Positions 8,706 through 17,369 of a stretch of DNA of 64,000 nt are shown here, piece after piece; within the stretch, counting starts at the first letter, position 1; each line of letters opens with the position of its first letter. The DNA is from Staphylococcus gallinarum (GTDB taxonomy: Bacteria > Bacillota > Bacilli > Staphylococcales > Staphylococcaceae). Below the pieces are notes generated by a model, which had not been told where the DNA came from, did not search any database, and was given only the letters and a program-made list of their open reading frames with translations. A program made the translations under genes and the position numbers. The DNA is taken from positions 372,001 through 436,000 of the forward strand of contig NZ_JXCF01000001.1 in NCBI RefSeq assembly GCF_000875895.1. Direction: 5' to 3'.

Positions 8706-10016
8706 TTAAAATATCCATAAACCTAATGGAATAGTAATTAACAGTGTTAATACAACGCGTAAGAACCAAATTACGACTAATTTCCATATCGGTATTTTTA
8801 TTTCAGTAGCCATAATACATGGTACTAAAGCTGAGAAAAAGATAATTGCTGATACGCTGACAACACCTACGATGAATTTTGTGCTTAGTGCAGCTTTAGC
8901 TACGAGCAATGATGGCAAGAACATTTCGATAATAGATATTGCTGAAGCTTTAGCGAGTAGTGCTTGATCTGGCGTTGGGAATATATAGATAAATGGATAG
9001 AATATATAACTTAGCCAATCAATCACTGGTGTAAAGTTTGCCAGTATTAATCCTAGGAATCCAATTGATAAAATAGAAGGCAAGATTGCAATCGTCATTT
9101 CTAATCCGTCTCGTAAGTTATCCCAAACATTTTTAGCTAACGAAGGTGTCGCAGCATTTTTCTTCAATGCTTCTGCATAAGCAGTTTTCAAACGACTACC
9201 CACAATTTCTACCTCTGGTTCACCTTCTTGTCCGTTATAATATTCAGTTGATTCATTGACAATAGGTGGTAACCAGGCAGTAATGGCAGTTACTATGAAT
9301 GTGATAACTAATGTTCCCCAGAAATATAAATTCCAATGTGGCATTAAACCCAATGTGTTCGCCACAATAATCATAAATGTGGCAGAAACAGTTGAGAATC
9401 CAGTGGCAATGATTGTCGCTTCTCTTTTATTATATAATCCTTCTTTATACACTCGATTCGTAATTAATAATCCAAGCGAGTAACTTCCTACAAATGAAGC
9501 TACGGCATCTACTGCTGACTTTCCTGGTGTTTTAAAAATAGGACGCATCACTGGTTCCATAAACACACCTACAAATTCTAGCAATCCATAACTCACAAGT
9601 AATGAGAGTGCTATAGCACCAACAGGAATTAGCACGCTTAATGGCATCATGAGTTGTTCAAATAGGAACGGACCGTAATCCTTTTTGAATAATAATGCTG
9701 GACCAAAATGAAAAACGTACATCACACCAATGATAGCGCCAAGGACTTTAAATACGACAATGACAAAATCGGCAAATGAATTCTTATAACTTTTCCTAAT
9801 TAATGGTAAGATAGCACCAGCCAAAATCATAATTAAAGCAATATACGGCATGAGCCCACCAAATAATGCACGAATCGCTAAATGGACATGGTCTACAATA
9901 ATAGAACTCGTCCCAGCAATCTCAATTGGTACGAAAAAACATAAAATCCCAATTAAACTAAAAACAAAAAATCTCCATGCGTTGTTACTTTGTGACTGAA
10001 CATACCCCTTATTCAT
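8706..10016 (-). CDS. YjiH family nucleoside-recognition (Gate) domain membrane protein
   Basis: A 436-residue polytopic membrane protein of the YjiH family, with the Gate/nucleoside-recognition fold seen in SpmA/SpmB, FeoB and NupC-like transporters. Around ten hydrophobic segments are visible. The motif SFVGSYSLGLLITNRVYKEG lies near residue 175, TGFSTVSATFMI near 205, and a charged cytosolic loop occupies about residues 252-290. Members are presumed transporters or regulators of transport, and the substrate is not known. The start has a GGGGTGAG site. It is monocistronic, converging on the RloC-like gene. No neighbour hints at a pathway. Confidence 0.85.
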   Translation of the reverse strand: MNKGYVQSQSNNAWRFFVFSLIGILCFFVPIEIAGTSSIIVDHVHLAIRALFGGLMPYIALIMILAGAILPLIRKSYKNSFADFVIVVFKVLGAIIGVMYVFHFGPALLFKKDYGPFLFEQLMMPLSVLIPVGAIALSLLVSYGLLEFVGVFMEPVMRPIFKTPGKSAVDAVASFVGSYSLGLLITNRVYKEGLYNKREATIIATGFSTVSATFMIIVANTLGLMPHWNLYFWGTLVITFIVTAITAWLPPIVNESTEYYNGQEGEPEVEIVGSRLKTAYAEALKKNAATPSLAKNVWDNLRDGLEMTIAILPSILSIGFLGLILANFTPVIDWLSYIFYPFIYIFPTPDQALLAKASAISIIEMFLPSLLVAKAALSTKFIVGVVSVSAIIFFSALVPCIMATEIKIPIWKLVVIWFLRVVLTLLITIPLGLWIF

Positions 10017-10253
10017 AATCTCACCCCAAAGTTTGAATTAAGATATCTAATTGAGCGTTATTAAAGTACTTGTGTACCATCCCCTATACATAAGTCTTTT
10101 AACAAACTCAAAGTATAAAATATTATGAAGATAACTTATTACTAATTATTTTATAGGGGTAAAATGTAAACAACCAATATAAATAAGTTAATTGTTTATA
10201 GTTTCAAACTATAACTATTGTTTATAGAATGTAAAAATTAAAAGATACATAAC

Positions 10254-10291
10254 ACAAAAAAGCTAGTGATGAAGATTTTCACCACTAGCTT
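10254..10291 (-). terminator. Rho-independent terminator of the CsbD-like gene
   Basis: Arms AAGCTAGTG and CACTAGCTT. On the minus strand a run of T follows. It lies 15 bp after the stop codon of the small minus-strand gene. Confidence 0.8.
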
Positions 10292-10305
10292 AATTTATTT
10301 ATATC

Positions 10306-10437
10306 TTAAAATTTATCTTTTAAATCTTTCGCTTTGTCAGAAGCTTGGTCTTTTAATTGTTCTTTTTTCTCATCGTCATTTTTAATTTCTTCGGCTTTAT
10401 CTTTCGCTTGATCTTTGAATTCATCAAATTTACTCAT
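10306..10437 (-). CDS. Small hydrophilic CsbD-like stress protein (43 residues)
   Basis: A 43-residue, highly charged protein beginning MSKFDEFKDQAKDKAEEIK, with a repeated KDQA(K/S)DKA pattern. It is predicted to be helical and very soluble, like CsbD and other small Firmicute stress proteins. It is shorter than the usual CsbD domain of about 60 residues. A strong AAAGGAGG site precedes the ATG and a terminator follows, so the gene is very likely real despite its size. A sigma-B-like promoter lies 35-59 bp upstream, in keeping with csbD being a known sigma-B target in Bacillus subtilis. Molecular function is unknown. Confidence 0.7.
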   Translation of the reverse strand: MSKFDEFKDQAKDKAEEIKNDDEKKEQLKDQASDKAKDLKDKF

Positions 10438-10471
10438 TATAAATGCCTCCTTTAAAAGTTATATTTATGTG

Positions 10472-10496
10472 ATTCCACTTTTAAGAGAAGTTAAAC
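10472..10496 (-). promoter_or_regulatory. Candidate sigma-B promoter
   Basis: On the minus strand GTTTAA, 13 bases, then TGGAAT. The -35 is a full match to the sigma-B consensus and the -10 differs at one or two positions from GGGWAT. It sits properly upstream of the CsbD-like gene. Confidence 0.45.
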
Positions 10497-10728
10497 ATAA
10501 TTATCAAAAGATATATTTAATTTAGAAAACCTATTTAGAAAAATAACAACTTAAATCTCAAAATTCATAATCAGTGGGTATAGGTGGTAGTTTTCTTTTT
10601 CGAGAATCGGGACAAAAGGTTTACGATATAGAGATGACAAATGTCATATGCAATTTATGACAAATGGGACTAATATATCATCATCTTTCTTGATAAAGTT
10701 AAGTCGAATTAAGAAAGGGTGATTACAC

Positions 10729-11598
10729 ATGATTTGTGTTGAGAATATATCTAAGCGTTTTGGTAAGCGAGAAGTCTTGAAAGATATCACGCTCAATATT
10801 GAGCAAGGTATCTGTACAGCATTTATTGGTAAGAATGGTGCAGGAAAATCTACGCTAATAGATATAATTATTGGAAATAAACAGTTAGATACTGGAGAAA
10901 TAGTAGATGAAGATAATTTATTAAATTCACAGCGTATGGCGATACTTTTCCAGAAAACACAGTTTCCAAAAATGTTAAAGGTGAGAGAATTGTTGGAGTT
11001 ACACCAGTCTTTTTATAAACAAGTTATTTCAATTGAGCGATTTCAAGAAATAACGCAATTTGATGAAGGACAATTAGAACAAATGGCGGATAGTTTATCT
11101 GGAGGACAAAAGCGCATTTTAGATTTTGCTTTAACTTTAGTCGGGATACCTGAGTTTTTGATTATGGATGAACCAACTACTGCAATGGATATAGAAACTC
11201 GAGCGCATTTTTGGCAAATAATTGCTGATTTAAAACATAAAGGTATGACTATTTTATACACTTCACATTATATAGAAGAAGTAGAAAGAATGGCAGATCA
11301 CGTGATATTACTAGATGAAGGTGTTATTCAAATTAGCGATTCTCCTGAAAATATAAGAACAAATGGTAGTCGTTCAGTAATAAACATTCCGAAATATTAT
11401 CATAAGATAATAGAAAGTATGGATAATGATTGTAAAGTTTTAAAAAAGGGTCATTATTATAAAATTGAAACAAATGATGTAGGTAAAATTGTTGATGATT
11501 TAATTCGACTAAATGTAAACCTGAATGAAATTGAAATTCATAAATCGTCACTATTGGATATTATGTTTAATAACAAGGATGGAGTGGTTGAGATATGA
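10729..11598 (+). CDS. ABC transporter ATP-binding protein (YvfR-like)
   Basis: The 289-residue ATPase of an ABC-2 type exporter, working at the inner face of the membrane with the permease encoded next. Walker A is GKNGAGKST (residues 34-42). Signature LSGGQKRIL, Walker B FLIMDEPTTAMD and the switch His in TLLYTSHYIEE-type sequence follow in order. A C-terminal extension of about 80 residues, seen in LnrL/YvfR-type ATPases, follows the nucleotide-binding domain. It is the first gene of a four-gene operon, overlapping the permease by 4 bp. Gene order ATPase, permease, kinase, regulator equals B. subtilis yvfR-yvfS-yvfT-yvfU; the related Lnr system exports linear polyenes. The substrate here is not known. 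Confidence 0.88.
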   Translation: MICVENISKRFGKREVLKDITLNIEQGICTAFIGKNGAGKSTLIDIIIGNKQLDTGEIVDEDNLLNSQRMAILFQKTQFPKMLKVRELLELHQSFYKQVISIERFQEITQFDEGQLEQMADSLSGGQKRILDFALTLVGIPEFLIMDEPTTAMDIETRAHFWQIIADLKHKGMTILYTSHYIEEVERMADHVILLDEGVIQISDSPENIRTNGSRSVINIPKYYHKIIESMDNDCKVLKKGHYYKIETNDVGKIVDDLIRLNVNLNEIEIHKSSLLDIMFNNKDGVVEI

Positions 11599-12326
11599 TG
11601 TTAGCGTACTTGCAAACTGAAATAAAAGTATTGTTTCGTAAAAAGATGTATTTAATCATATCGATATTTTTACCGGTAGTATTCTATTTATTATTCACCT
11701 CATTGTTAGATTTACCATCAGCAGCTGCACAGAAATTTTATAAAGAGTATATGTATAGTATGACTGTATTTAGTTTAATGAACTTTTGTTTAATGTCATT
11801 TCCTTTAGATATGATAGAAGAGAGAACAAGTGGTTGGTTTAGACATTTAATGTCGACACCTTTAACAGCTACTAAATATTTTACAGTTAAAATATTTAGA
11901 GCGATGATTCAATTTGCATTAGCAATTATTGTTATTTTTACGGTAGGACACTTTTATAAAAATGTTACTATGGATTTACAAAGTTGGCTATTCTCAGGTT
12001 TAATATTATGGCTTGGTGCAAGTCTATTTTTAACTTTTGGTATAGTTATTGCACAATTTAAAGATGCTCAAAAGGCCAGTAGTTTTGCGAATATACTTAA
12101 TTTAAGTTTAGCAATAATAGGTGGTTTGTGGTTCCCAGTGAATACTTTTCCAGAATGGTTACAAAATATTTCAACTAAAACTCCGACATATCATTTGAAA
12201 TTAATTGCCTATGATTTAGGTAAGGGCGAAGGTGTTAACCTAGAATCTTTCGGTGTTTTAATTATCTATAGTATAATTTTTCTAGGTATAGCATTATATA
12301 TAAATAAAAAAAGAGATGTGGAATAA
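11595..12326 (+). CDS. ABC-2 type permease (YvfS-like)
   Basis: A 243-residue membrane partner of the ATPase just upstream, with six predicted helices in the ABC-2 arrangement. The cytosolic EERTSGWFRHLMSTPLTATKYF segment near residue 75 is the conserved coupling region of this family, and GGLWFPVNTFPEWLQNISTKTPTYH near residue 175 is the usual C-terminal extracellular signature. A tandem ATG start overlaps the ATPase stop codon, implying translational coupling. The gene ends 2 bp before the kinase gene. It probably exports an amphipathic antimicrobial or lipid-like compound, by analogy with YvfS and LnrMN. Confidence 0.87.
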   Translation: MMLAYLQTEIKVLFRKKMYLIISIFLPVVFYLLFTSLLDLPSAAAQKFYKEYMYSMTVFSLMNFCLMSFPLDMIEERTSGWFRHLMSTPLTATKYFTVKIFRAMIQFALAIIVIFTVGHFYKNVTMDLQSWLFSGLILWLGASLFLTFGIVIAQFKDAQKASSFANILNLSLAIIGGLWFPVNTFPEWLQNISTKTPTYHLKLIAYDLGKGEGVNLESFGVLIIYSIIFLGIALYINKKRDVE

Positions 12327-12328
12327 CT

Positions 12329-13423
12329 ATGAAAAAAAGAGGTTGGGGTGTTCGTCTAGGTGAAATATCTACGTTAATTTATTTACTATTTCCTTTTCTT
12401 TCAATATTTGATGAAAAAAGAGGGTTTCAAGTAGTGTATATAAGTGTGCTATTAATATTTAGTATATCTTATTTAATCTTAGTATTATATCATGACAAAT
12501 TAAATAGAAATAACATGTATATCATGTTAATTATTCACTATTTAGGAATTATATATTTTGTATATAGTGTCAATACGATGAACAGTTTATTCTTCTTTTT
12601 TAGTGCGTTTGCTTTACCTTTTATAATGGGAGTATCTGTGAAATCAAAAGAATTTTATACCTTTATAGCTACAATGATTATTTGTTTAGTTATAACTTAT
12701 TTTGTAACTCCAACTTATTTTGTCCTAATAATTGTATTTTACTTAGTTATTTTAATAGTTACATTAGGTAATTTTAAAGCGAGAGAAGATCGGAAAGTTA
12801 GGGAAGAATTAGAAGAAAAGAACAAATATATTAATGTCTTAATCGCTGAACAAGAACGCAACCGTATAGGGCAAGATTTACACGATACTTTGGGTCATAT
12901 ATTTGCGAGCTTAACTTTAAAATCAGAATTAGCAGAAAAACTTATAGATAAGGACGTTGAAGCGGCCAAAAAAGAAATGAACTCTGTCACGGCACTCTCT
13001 AGAGATGCTTTGAAAAAGGTGAGAGCTATAGTTGAAGATTTGAAAGTTCAATCATTTGAGGAAGAAGTGAAATCGGTTGAAACAATTTTAAATAACGCTA
13101 ATTTAAAATTTACTTTTCATAATAAAGGTGGAGCGAAATCACTTAATCCAGCAAAGCAATCGATATTATCTATGATTCTGAGGGAAGCAATTAATAATAT
13201 TGTAAAACATGCACAAGCGACTATAGTTGTTGGTGAATTGCAAGAGGAACAAAATACATTGAAAATGACAATTTCTGACAATGGTATTGGTATAAACACA
13301 AAAAAGGTACAAAAGTTACAGAGTATTGAGGAACGAGTGAATTATTTGAACGGGAATTTAGAATTTCACTCCAACAATGGTACAACTTTAGTGATAGAAA
13401 TTCCTAGGGGTGATTTGAAATGA
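12329..13423 (+). CDS. DesK-type sensor histidine kinase (YvfT-like)
   Basis: A 364-residue membrane sensor kinase. The first 150 residues are almost wholly hydrophobic (five or six helices) with no extracellular domain, so the signal is probably sensed in or at the membrane. A short coiled coil (residues 150-175) leads to the HisKA_3 motif ERNRIGQDLHDTLGH, with phospho-acceptor His185. The HATPase domain has N-box REAINNIVKHAQA and G-box DNGIGI. This is the NarL-partner kinase class. It overlaps the regulator gene by 4 bp and almost certainly controls the exporter encoded just upstream in the same operon. Confidence 0.9.
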   Translation: MKKRGWGVRLGEISTLIYLLFPFLSIFDEKRGFQVVYISVLLIFSISYLILVLYHDKLNRNNMYIMLIIHYLGIIYFVYSVNTMNSLFFFFSAFALPFIMGVSVKSKEFYTFIATMIICLVITYFVTPTYFVLIIVFYLVILIVTLGNFKAREDRKVREELEEKNKYINVLIAEQERNRIGQDLHDTLGHIFASLTLKSELAEKLIDKDVEAAKKEMNSVTALSRDALKKVRAIVEDLKVQSFEEEVKSVETILNNANLKFTFHNKGGAKSLNPAKQSILSMILREAINNIVKHAQATIVVGELQEEQNTLKMTISDNGIGINTKKVQKLQSIEERVNYLNGNLEFHSNNGTTLVIEIPRGDLK

Positions 13424-14022
13424 TATCAATCGTAATCGCAGAAGATCAATTAATGCTTAGAGAAGCAATGGTTCAATTACTCAATTTAAATGATGATTTA
13501 AACGTACTGGCCGATGTTGATAATGGTAAAGCTGTTATGGAATATGTGGAAGATGAAGTACCAGATGTTATTATTTTGGATGTGGAAATGCCTCAAATGA
13601 CAGGTCTTGAAGTATTGGCAGAGATTAGAGAACGACAAATTGAAACAAAAGTAATAATTGTCACAACATTTAAACGACCTGGCTACTTTGAAAGAGCTGT
13701 GGCGAATGATGTTGATGCATATGTATTAAAGGAGCGCTCGATTGAAGATTTAGCATCTACTATCCATAATGTTGTCGCAGGAGAAAAAGAATATAGTGCT
13801 TCGTTGATGACATCATTATTTTCAGATTCTAATCCACTAACACATAAGGAACAAATTGTTTTAAGAGAGATTGGTGAAGGTCTTAGTAGCAAAGAAATTG
13901 CAACGAAATTATATTTATCAAACGGAACAGTAAGAAACTATACTTCGATAATCATTGAAAAATTAGTTGCTGAAAATCGCTTTGATGCATGGAAAAAAGC
14001 AGTTGATAAAGGTTGGATATAA
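13420..14022 (+). CDS. NarL-family response regulator (YvfU-like)
   Basis: A 200-residue response regulator. The receiver domain (1-120) has the acidic pair ED, phospho-acceptor Asp54 in ILDVEMP, Thr in VTTFK and Lys in VLKERS. A LuxR/NarL helix-turn-helix (about 140-195, GLSSKEIATKLYLSNGTVRN) binds DNA. It is the last gene of the exporter operon and is followed by a strong terminator at 14072. By analogy with YvfU, DesR and LnrK it should activate the promoter before the ATPase gene when phosphorylated by the adjacent kinase. Confidence 0.92.
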   Translation: MISIVIAEDQLMLREAMVQLLNLNDDLNVLADVDNGKAVMEYVEDEVPDVIILDVEMPQMTGLEVLAEIRERQIETKVIIVTTFKRPGYFERAVANDVDAYVLKERSIEDLASTIHNVVAGEKEYSASLMTSLFSDSNPLTHKEQIVLREIGEGLSSKEIATKLYLSNGTVRNYTSIIIEKLVAENRFDAWKKAVDKGWI

Positions 14023-14071
14023 TAATAAATTAAAGAATAAAAAGACTAAAACTTAACTATATATTTATCAG

Positions 14072-14110
14072 AGAGTACTATTTCGTAATTCATGGATTAG
14101 TACTCTTTTT
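14072..14110 (+). terminator. Rho-independent terminator of the YvfRSTU-like operon
   Basis: Perfect arms AGAGTACTA and TAGTACTCT followed by five T, 50 bp after the regulator stop codon. Confidence 0.85.
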
Positions 14111-14366
14111 CTATATTGGTTTATGTTTGTTGAATAGATAACATTTTATGTCTAAGCAAAATAATTAGCGAAGTTAAGTTTTGCTACTTTTAATATATTT
14201 ATTAAAAAATAATGTAGTCATTTTCTGGTGTTAGTATTAAAATATGATTGATGATTTTAAATTTAAGCTTTTGCTAATTATAAGCAAATAATAGGGTGCT
14301 AAGATTACAATATTATATTTGATAACGTATTGTGTTCAGAGTAATAGATGGGGAGGTCATATACAT

Positions 14367-15179
14367 ATGAAATTTTGTTCGAATTGTGGAAATAAATTAG
14401 AGGAAAATCAATCATTTTGCAATCAGTGTGGTAAGCAAGTGAATGGTGACACTAGTGAAGGTACTGAATGCAGTAGTAATTCAAATGACAACAGTAGTAC
14501 AAATAGTGAAAGCAGCATTAATCCTAATTACAGCAGTACTACAAGTAGTGAAAGTAGTAGTAACTCAAAGTATAGAACAAGTAATTATACGCAACGAAAT
14601 AATGATTATTTATATTCAAGTAAGAAGAAAAAGAAATCTGCAACAGTAATTATATTATCTATTGTTGCAGTACTATTATTGCTAGGTGCTTTGGTTGTTG
14701 CAGGGTACTTTTTATTTAAAAATTTGAATATTAATATAAATACCGGCGATAGTTCTGAAAGTAATGCTAACAACCAGAGAATTTCTATTAATGTTTTATC
14801 GGATCAATTTAGTTCAGATTTTATGAAGAGTGATAATTCAGATGGTTACGATGGCTTTAATATTGGTATGTCAAAAGATGATATTAAGGAAGAATTTGGA
14901 GAGCCAGAAAGTGTCGATAGCATGGACTTTGGCGAAGTAGAAAAGTATGGCGATATTGGTGTTACCTATGATAGTGATGATACCGTATCTAGTGTTTATG
15001 TATTACCACAAGATGTGTCCGTTAGTGCCTTCAAACAATTTCATGGTGAGCCAACGATGGAAAGTGATGGTCAGTTAATATATGACGATAATTCAGATAA
15101 TGGCTTTACCATATTTATAAATGTGAAGGATGGGGAAGTTCAATCTATAGAAAATGGCTATCAAATGGATAGAAATTAA
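14367..15179 (+). CDS. Zinc-ribbon single-pass membrane protein
   Basis: A 270-residue protein. A zinc ribbon (Cys4, Cys7, Cys18, Cys21) starts the cytosolic part, followed by a Ser/Asn/Thr-rich linker, a basic KKKKKS stop and one transmembrane helix near residues 90-115. The outer part begins NLNININTGDSSES and ends in an acidic domain with the pattern GMSKDDIKEEFGEP, like small DUF4309/SmpA-type folds. Topology resembles the TcaA/YvbJ class of zinc-ribbon membrane proteins, which act in envelope stress or teicoplanin response, but sequence similarity to TcaA is not evident. The start at 14367 has a GGGGAGG site; an upstream in-frame ATG does not. The NINTG motif is shared with the two TpgX-like lipoproteins nearby. 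Confidence 0.75.
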   Translation: MKFCSNCGNKLEENQSFCNQCGKQVNGDTSEGTECSSNSNDNSSTNSESSINPNYSSTTSSESSSNSKYRTSNYTQRNNDYLYSSKKKKKSATVIILSIVAVLLLLGALVVAGYFLFKNLNININTGDSSESNANNQRISINVLSDQFSSDFMKSDNSDGYDGFNIGMSKDDIKEEFGEPESVDSMDFGEVEKYGDIGVTYDSDDTVSSVYVLPQDVSVSAFKQFHGEPTMESDGQLIYDDNSDNGFTIFINVKDGEVQSIENGYQMDRN

Positions 15180-15250
15180 GTCTTAAATCAACTTTCAAAA
15201 GAGATAAGATTTATATATAGAGGAATAGCATTTTATTTCACATAAAGCAT

Positions 15251-15290
15251 AATAAGCTGAGACATATTAAATAATGTCTCAGCTTATTTT
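15251..15290. terminator. Bidirectional terminator
   Basis: Perfect 15-base arms starting AATAAGCTGAGACAT, with T-runs on both sides, between the convergent zinc-ribbon and lipoprotein genes. Confidence 0.88.
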
Positions 15291-15324
15291 TATAACTTAG
15301 CAAATAGATAACATTGTTTGGCAG

Positions 15325-16197
15325 TTATTCTGGGTCTCCGTTTTCATCGTATTTCGTTACGTTGCCATCCGAATCTATGATATAAGAACCTGCAAGTTCT
15401 CCATCTTTATCTGTGAATGAGAATCCCCAATCTCCGTTATCTTGCTGTTCTGGCTCTTTGTAAGTATATTCTGAGGTATCCAATGTGTGTCCTTCATAAT
15501 CTTCGACTTTATCGATGACATTTTCTCTAGTTACACTGCCGCTATCGTTATCATCACTACTATCATCTGAGCTAGAGTTACTGCTCTCATTAGAACTGTT
15601 TGATTCTGAAATAACACTAGTCCACTCATTGATTTCATTTTGTGATAAATCTTGAAGTTTAACTGTTTTTGGATTATTTAGAATGCGGTTAGACTCACTT
15701 TGAGAATAATCATCTTCATCCCAACGCTTGTCATGGAAATGACTTGGGACATCGTATACATCAACGGTACCATCATTGTTATCTTTGTAAATGACTTGTC
15801 CAGATGCAGTTGGTGTACCGTATAAAGCTTGAGTTCCATTTGGATATTTAGCAGATGCACTTTCATTATATGGATTTAAAGCTTCACCAGATATATCATC
15901 ATGGGTAACTTTCGTTTCTGAAGCATCTAAGTTATAATTTTTATCTTTAAGAACAGATACCCAAACTTTTGCAAAATGTTCTGGAGAGTTTGTATTCTCA
16001 TTACTGCTATTGTTGGTATTTGTTGATTTACTGCTAGATGATTGATTACTGTTATTATCCTTTTTGCTATCATTCTTTTGGCTTTGCTTGCTATCGCTTT
16101 TGGAGTCATCATTGGATCCTGTATTAATGTTAATGTCACAAGCCCCTAACAAAAGAGAAGCGGCAATTGCCCCTATTGCTACATATTTCAATTTCAC
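15325..16197 (-). CDS. Large TpgX-like lipoprotein
   Basis: A 290-residue predicted lipoprotein. Signal peptide with lipobox LLGAC (Cys20), then DININTG and a Ser/Asn/Lys linker to about residue 70. An extra central domain (about 70-200, PEHFAKVWVSVLKDKN to QNEINEW) contains a YPNGTQALYGTP segment and a repeated bias to Asp/Asn. After a second Ser/Asp linker comes the C-terminal domain VTRENVIDKVEDYEG to YDENGDPE, which is strongly similar to the one in the lipoprotein at 3897-4364. The shorter paralogue therefore looks like this protein without its middle domain. Start is GTG with AAAGGAGGA. Function unknown; cell-surface exposed. Confidence 0.8.
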   Translation of the reverse strand: MKLKYVAIGAIAASLLLGACDININTGSNDDSKSDSKQSQKNDSKKDNNSNQSSSSKSTNTNNSSNENTNSPEHFAKVWVSVLKDKNYNLDASETKVTHDDISGEALNPYNESASAKYPNGTQALYGTPTASGQVIYKDNNDGTVDVYDVPSHFHDKRWDEDDYSQSESNRILNNPKTVKLQDLSQNEINEWTSVISESNSSNESSNSSSDDSSDDNDSGSVTRENVIDKVEDYEGHTLDTSEYTYKEPEQQDNGDWGFSFTDKDGELAGSYIIDSDGNVTKYDENGDPE

Positions 16198-16432
16198 AAA
16201 ATATCCTCCTTTAAAGTTTAATTGTCATTTCACTTATGTATTATACACAAAATGTTGTGTGATATCTTATTGTTTTTTAAAAAAGAGGGATTACATTAGT
16301 AGCAGGATATTTTAAATTTTATATATGATAGAGGGAAACGCTCAATATTTGCAGTAATAAAGTTTTTCAGAAGTGGTAATGGTAAATGTATAAATAACTA
16401 ATCATTCGAATTTATTTACGGTAGGTGTATCG

Positions 16433-17224
16433 ATGGTGGAAGCTATAGAAATTTTTATCAAACAAATGAATGATATGGCACAAAAATTAAAAATGCACAA
16501 TACAACGATTAAAAATCCTTCAGGCTTAAGTGCGAGGGGACAATTATCCACTACATATGATATTGCGCTATTAACTTTACATGCGAGCCAAAATCAGTAC
16601 ATTTCAGAAATTTGGCGTAAGAAAGAATATCAAGTTAATATATCAGGGAAAGACGCCCGACAAACAACGATTAAAACAACAATCGAAAATAAATTTTTGT
16701 CGAATTATTATACGCTATTAGGAGGAAAAACAGGAACACTAGGCATTATAAAGAATTTGACTGCAATCGTCTATGAGCAAGGTAAGCCTTATATCGTTGT
16801 AACTATAGGGGCACAAGGAAATAGATTTCACCAAACAAGACTGATATTGGATTATGCATTAAAAGGTTCACTTGCAGAAGATATCCAAATTCAAGCTTAT
16901 ACTGTGATGCCATACCCGTCATTCCCGATACATCATTTAAATAATACTAGGTTGCAACAATTATTGGCATATAAAGAGCATGAAAAAGTGAATCCAGCAA
17001 GTATTATTAAATTACTCACTATATTAACAGCTTTAACCTATCCGATAACTATGGAAGATTCAATTGTAATAGAAGCAGAAGATATCGTAGAAGATGCATT
17101 AAATGCTCTGAAAATAGGTGATATCATTAGCGTGAATGATGCCTTGCACTTGATGTTATTAGCTTCTTCCAATATCGCAGCTCAAGCTTTGGCAAGGTTT
17201 GTTGGACAGAAAAGCATAAAATAA
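16433..17224 (+). pseudogene. Remnant of a tandem D-alanyl-D-alanine carboxypeptidase (S11) gene
   Basis: This 263-codon frame is a fragment of penicillin-binding S11 carboxypeptidase, which trims peptidoglycan stem peptides. It begins just after where an SxN motif should be (IFIKQMNDMAQKLKMHNTTIKNPSGL) and then has KTG (LLGGKTGT, near residue 100). It continues into a second unit with SxxK (PASIIK, near 187) and SxN (ASSNIAAQALARFVG, near 245), then stops abruptly. Catalytic motifs therefore come in the order KTG, SxxK, SxN, and neither unit is complete. There is no signal peptide and no good ribosome-binding site. An out-of-frame agtggtaat (Ser-Gly-Asn) lies about 65 bp upstream and may be the missing first SxN. 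Best read as a decayed two-domain gene. Confidence 0.65.
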
Positions 17225-17369
17225 TCCCCCTTTGTAAAAATCAATTATAGTCCGAGGTGATTTATACAAGGGAGATATGTGTTTAGCGTTTATGTCAAAT
17301 TGCCAGAAATAGAAATAAAATGATGGATGATTAGTGCCAATGCATTTCCTGGGCAATATTTTTTGAGCT

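Noticed and set aside
10576-10581. GGGTAT as a sigma-B -10 box before the ABC exporter operon
   Set aside because: No GTTTAA-like -35 lies 12-15 bp upstream.
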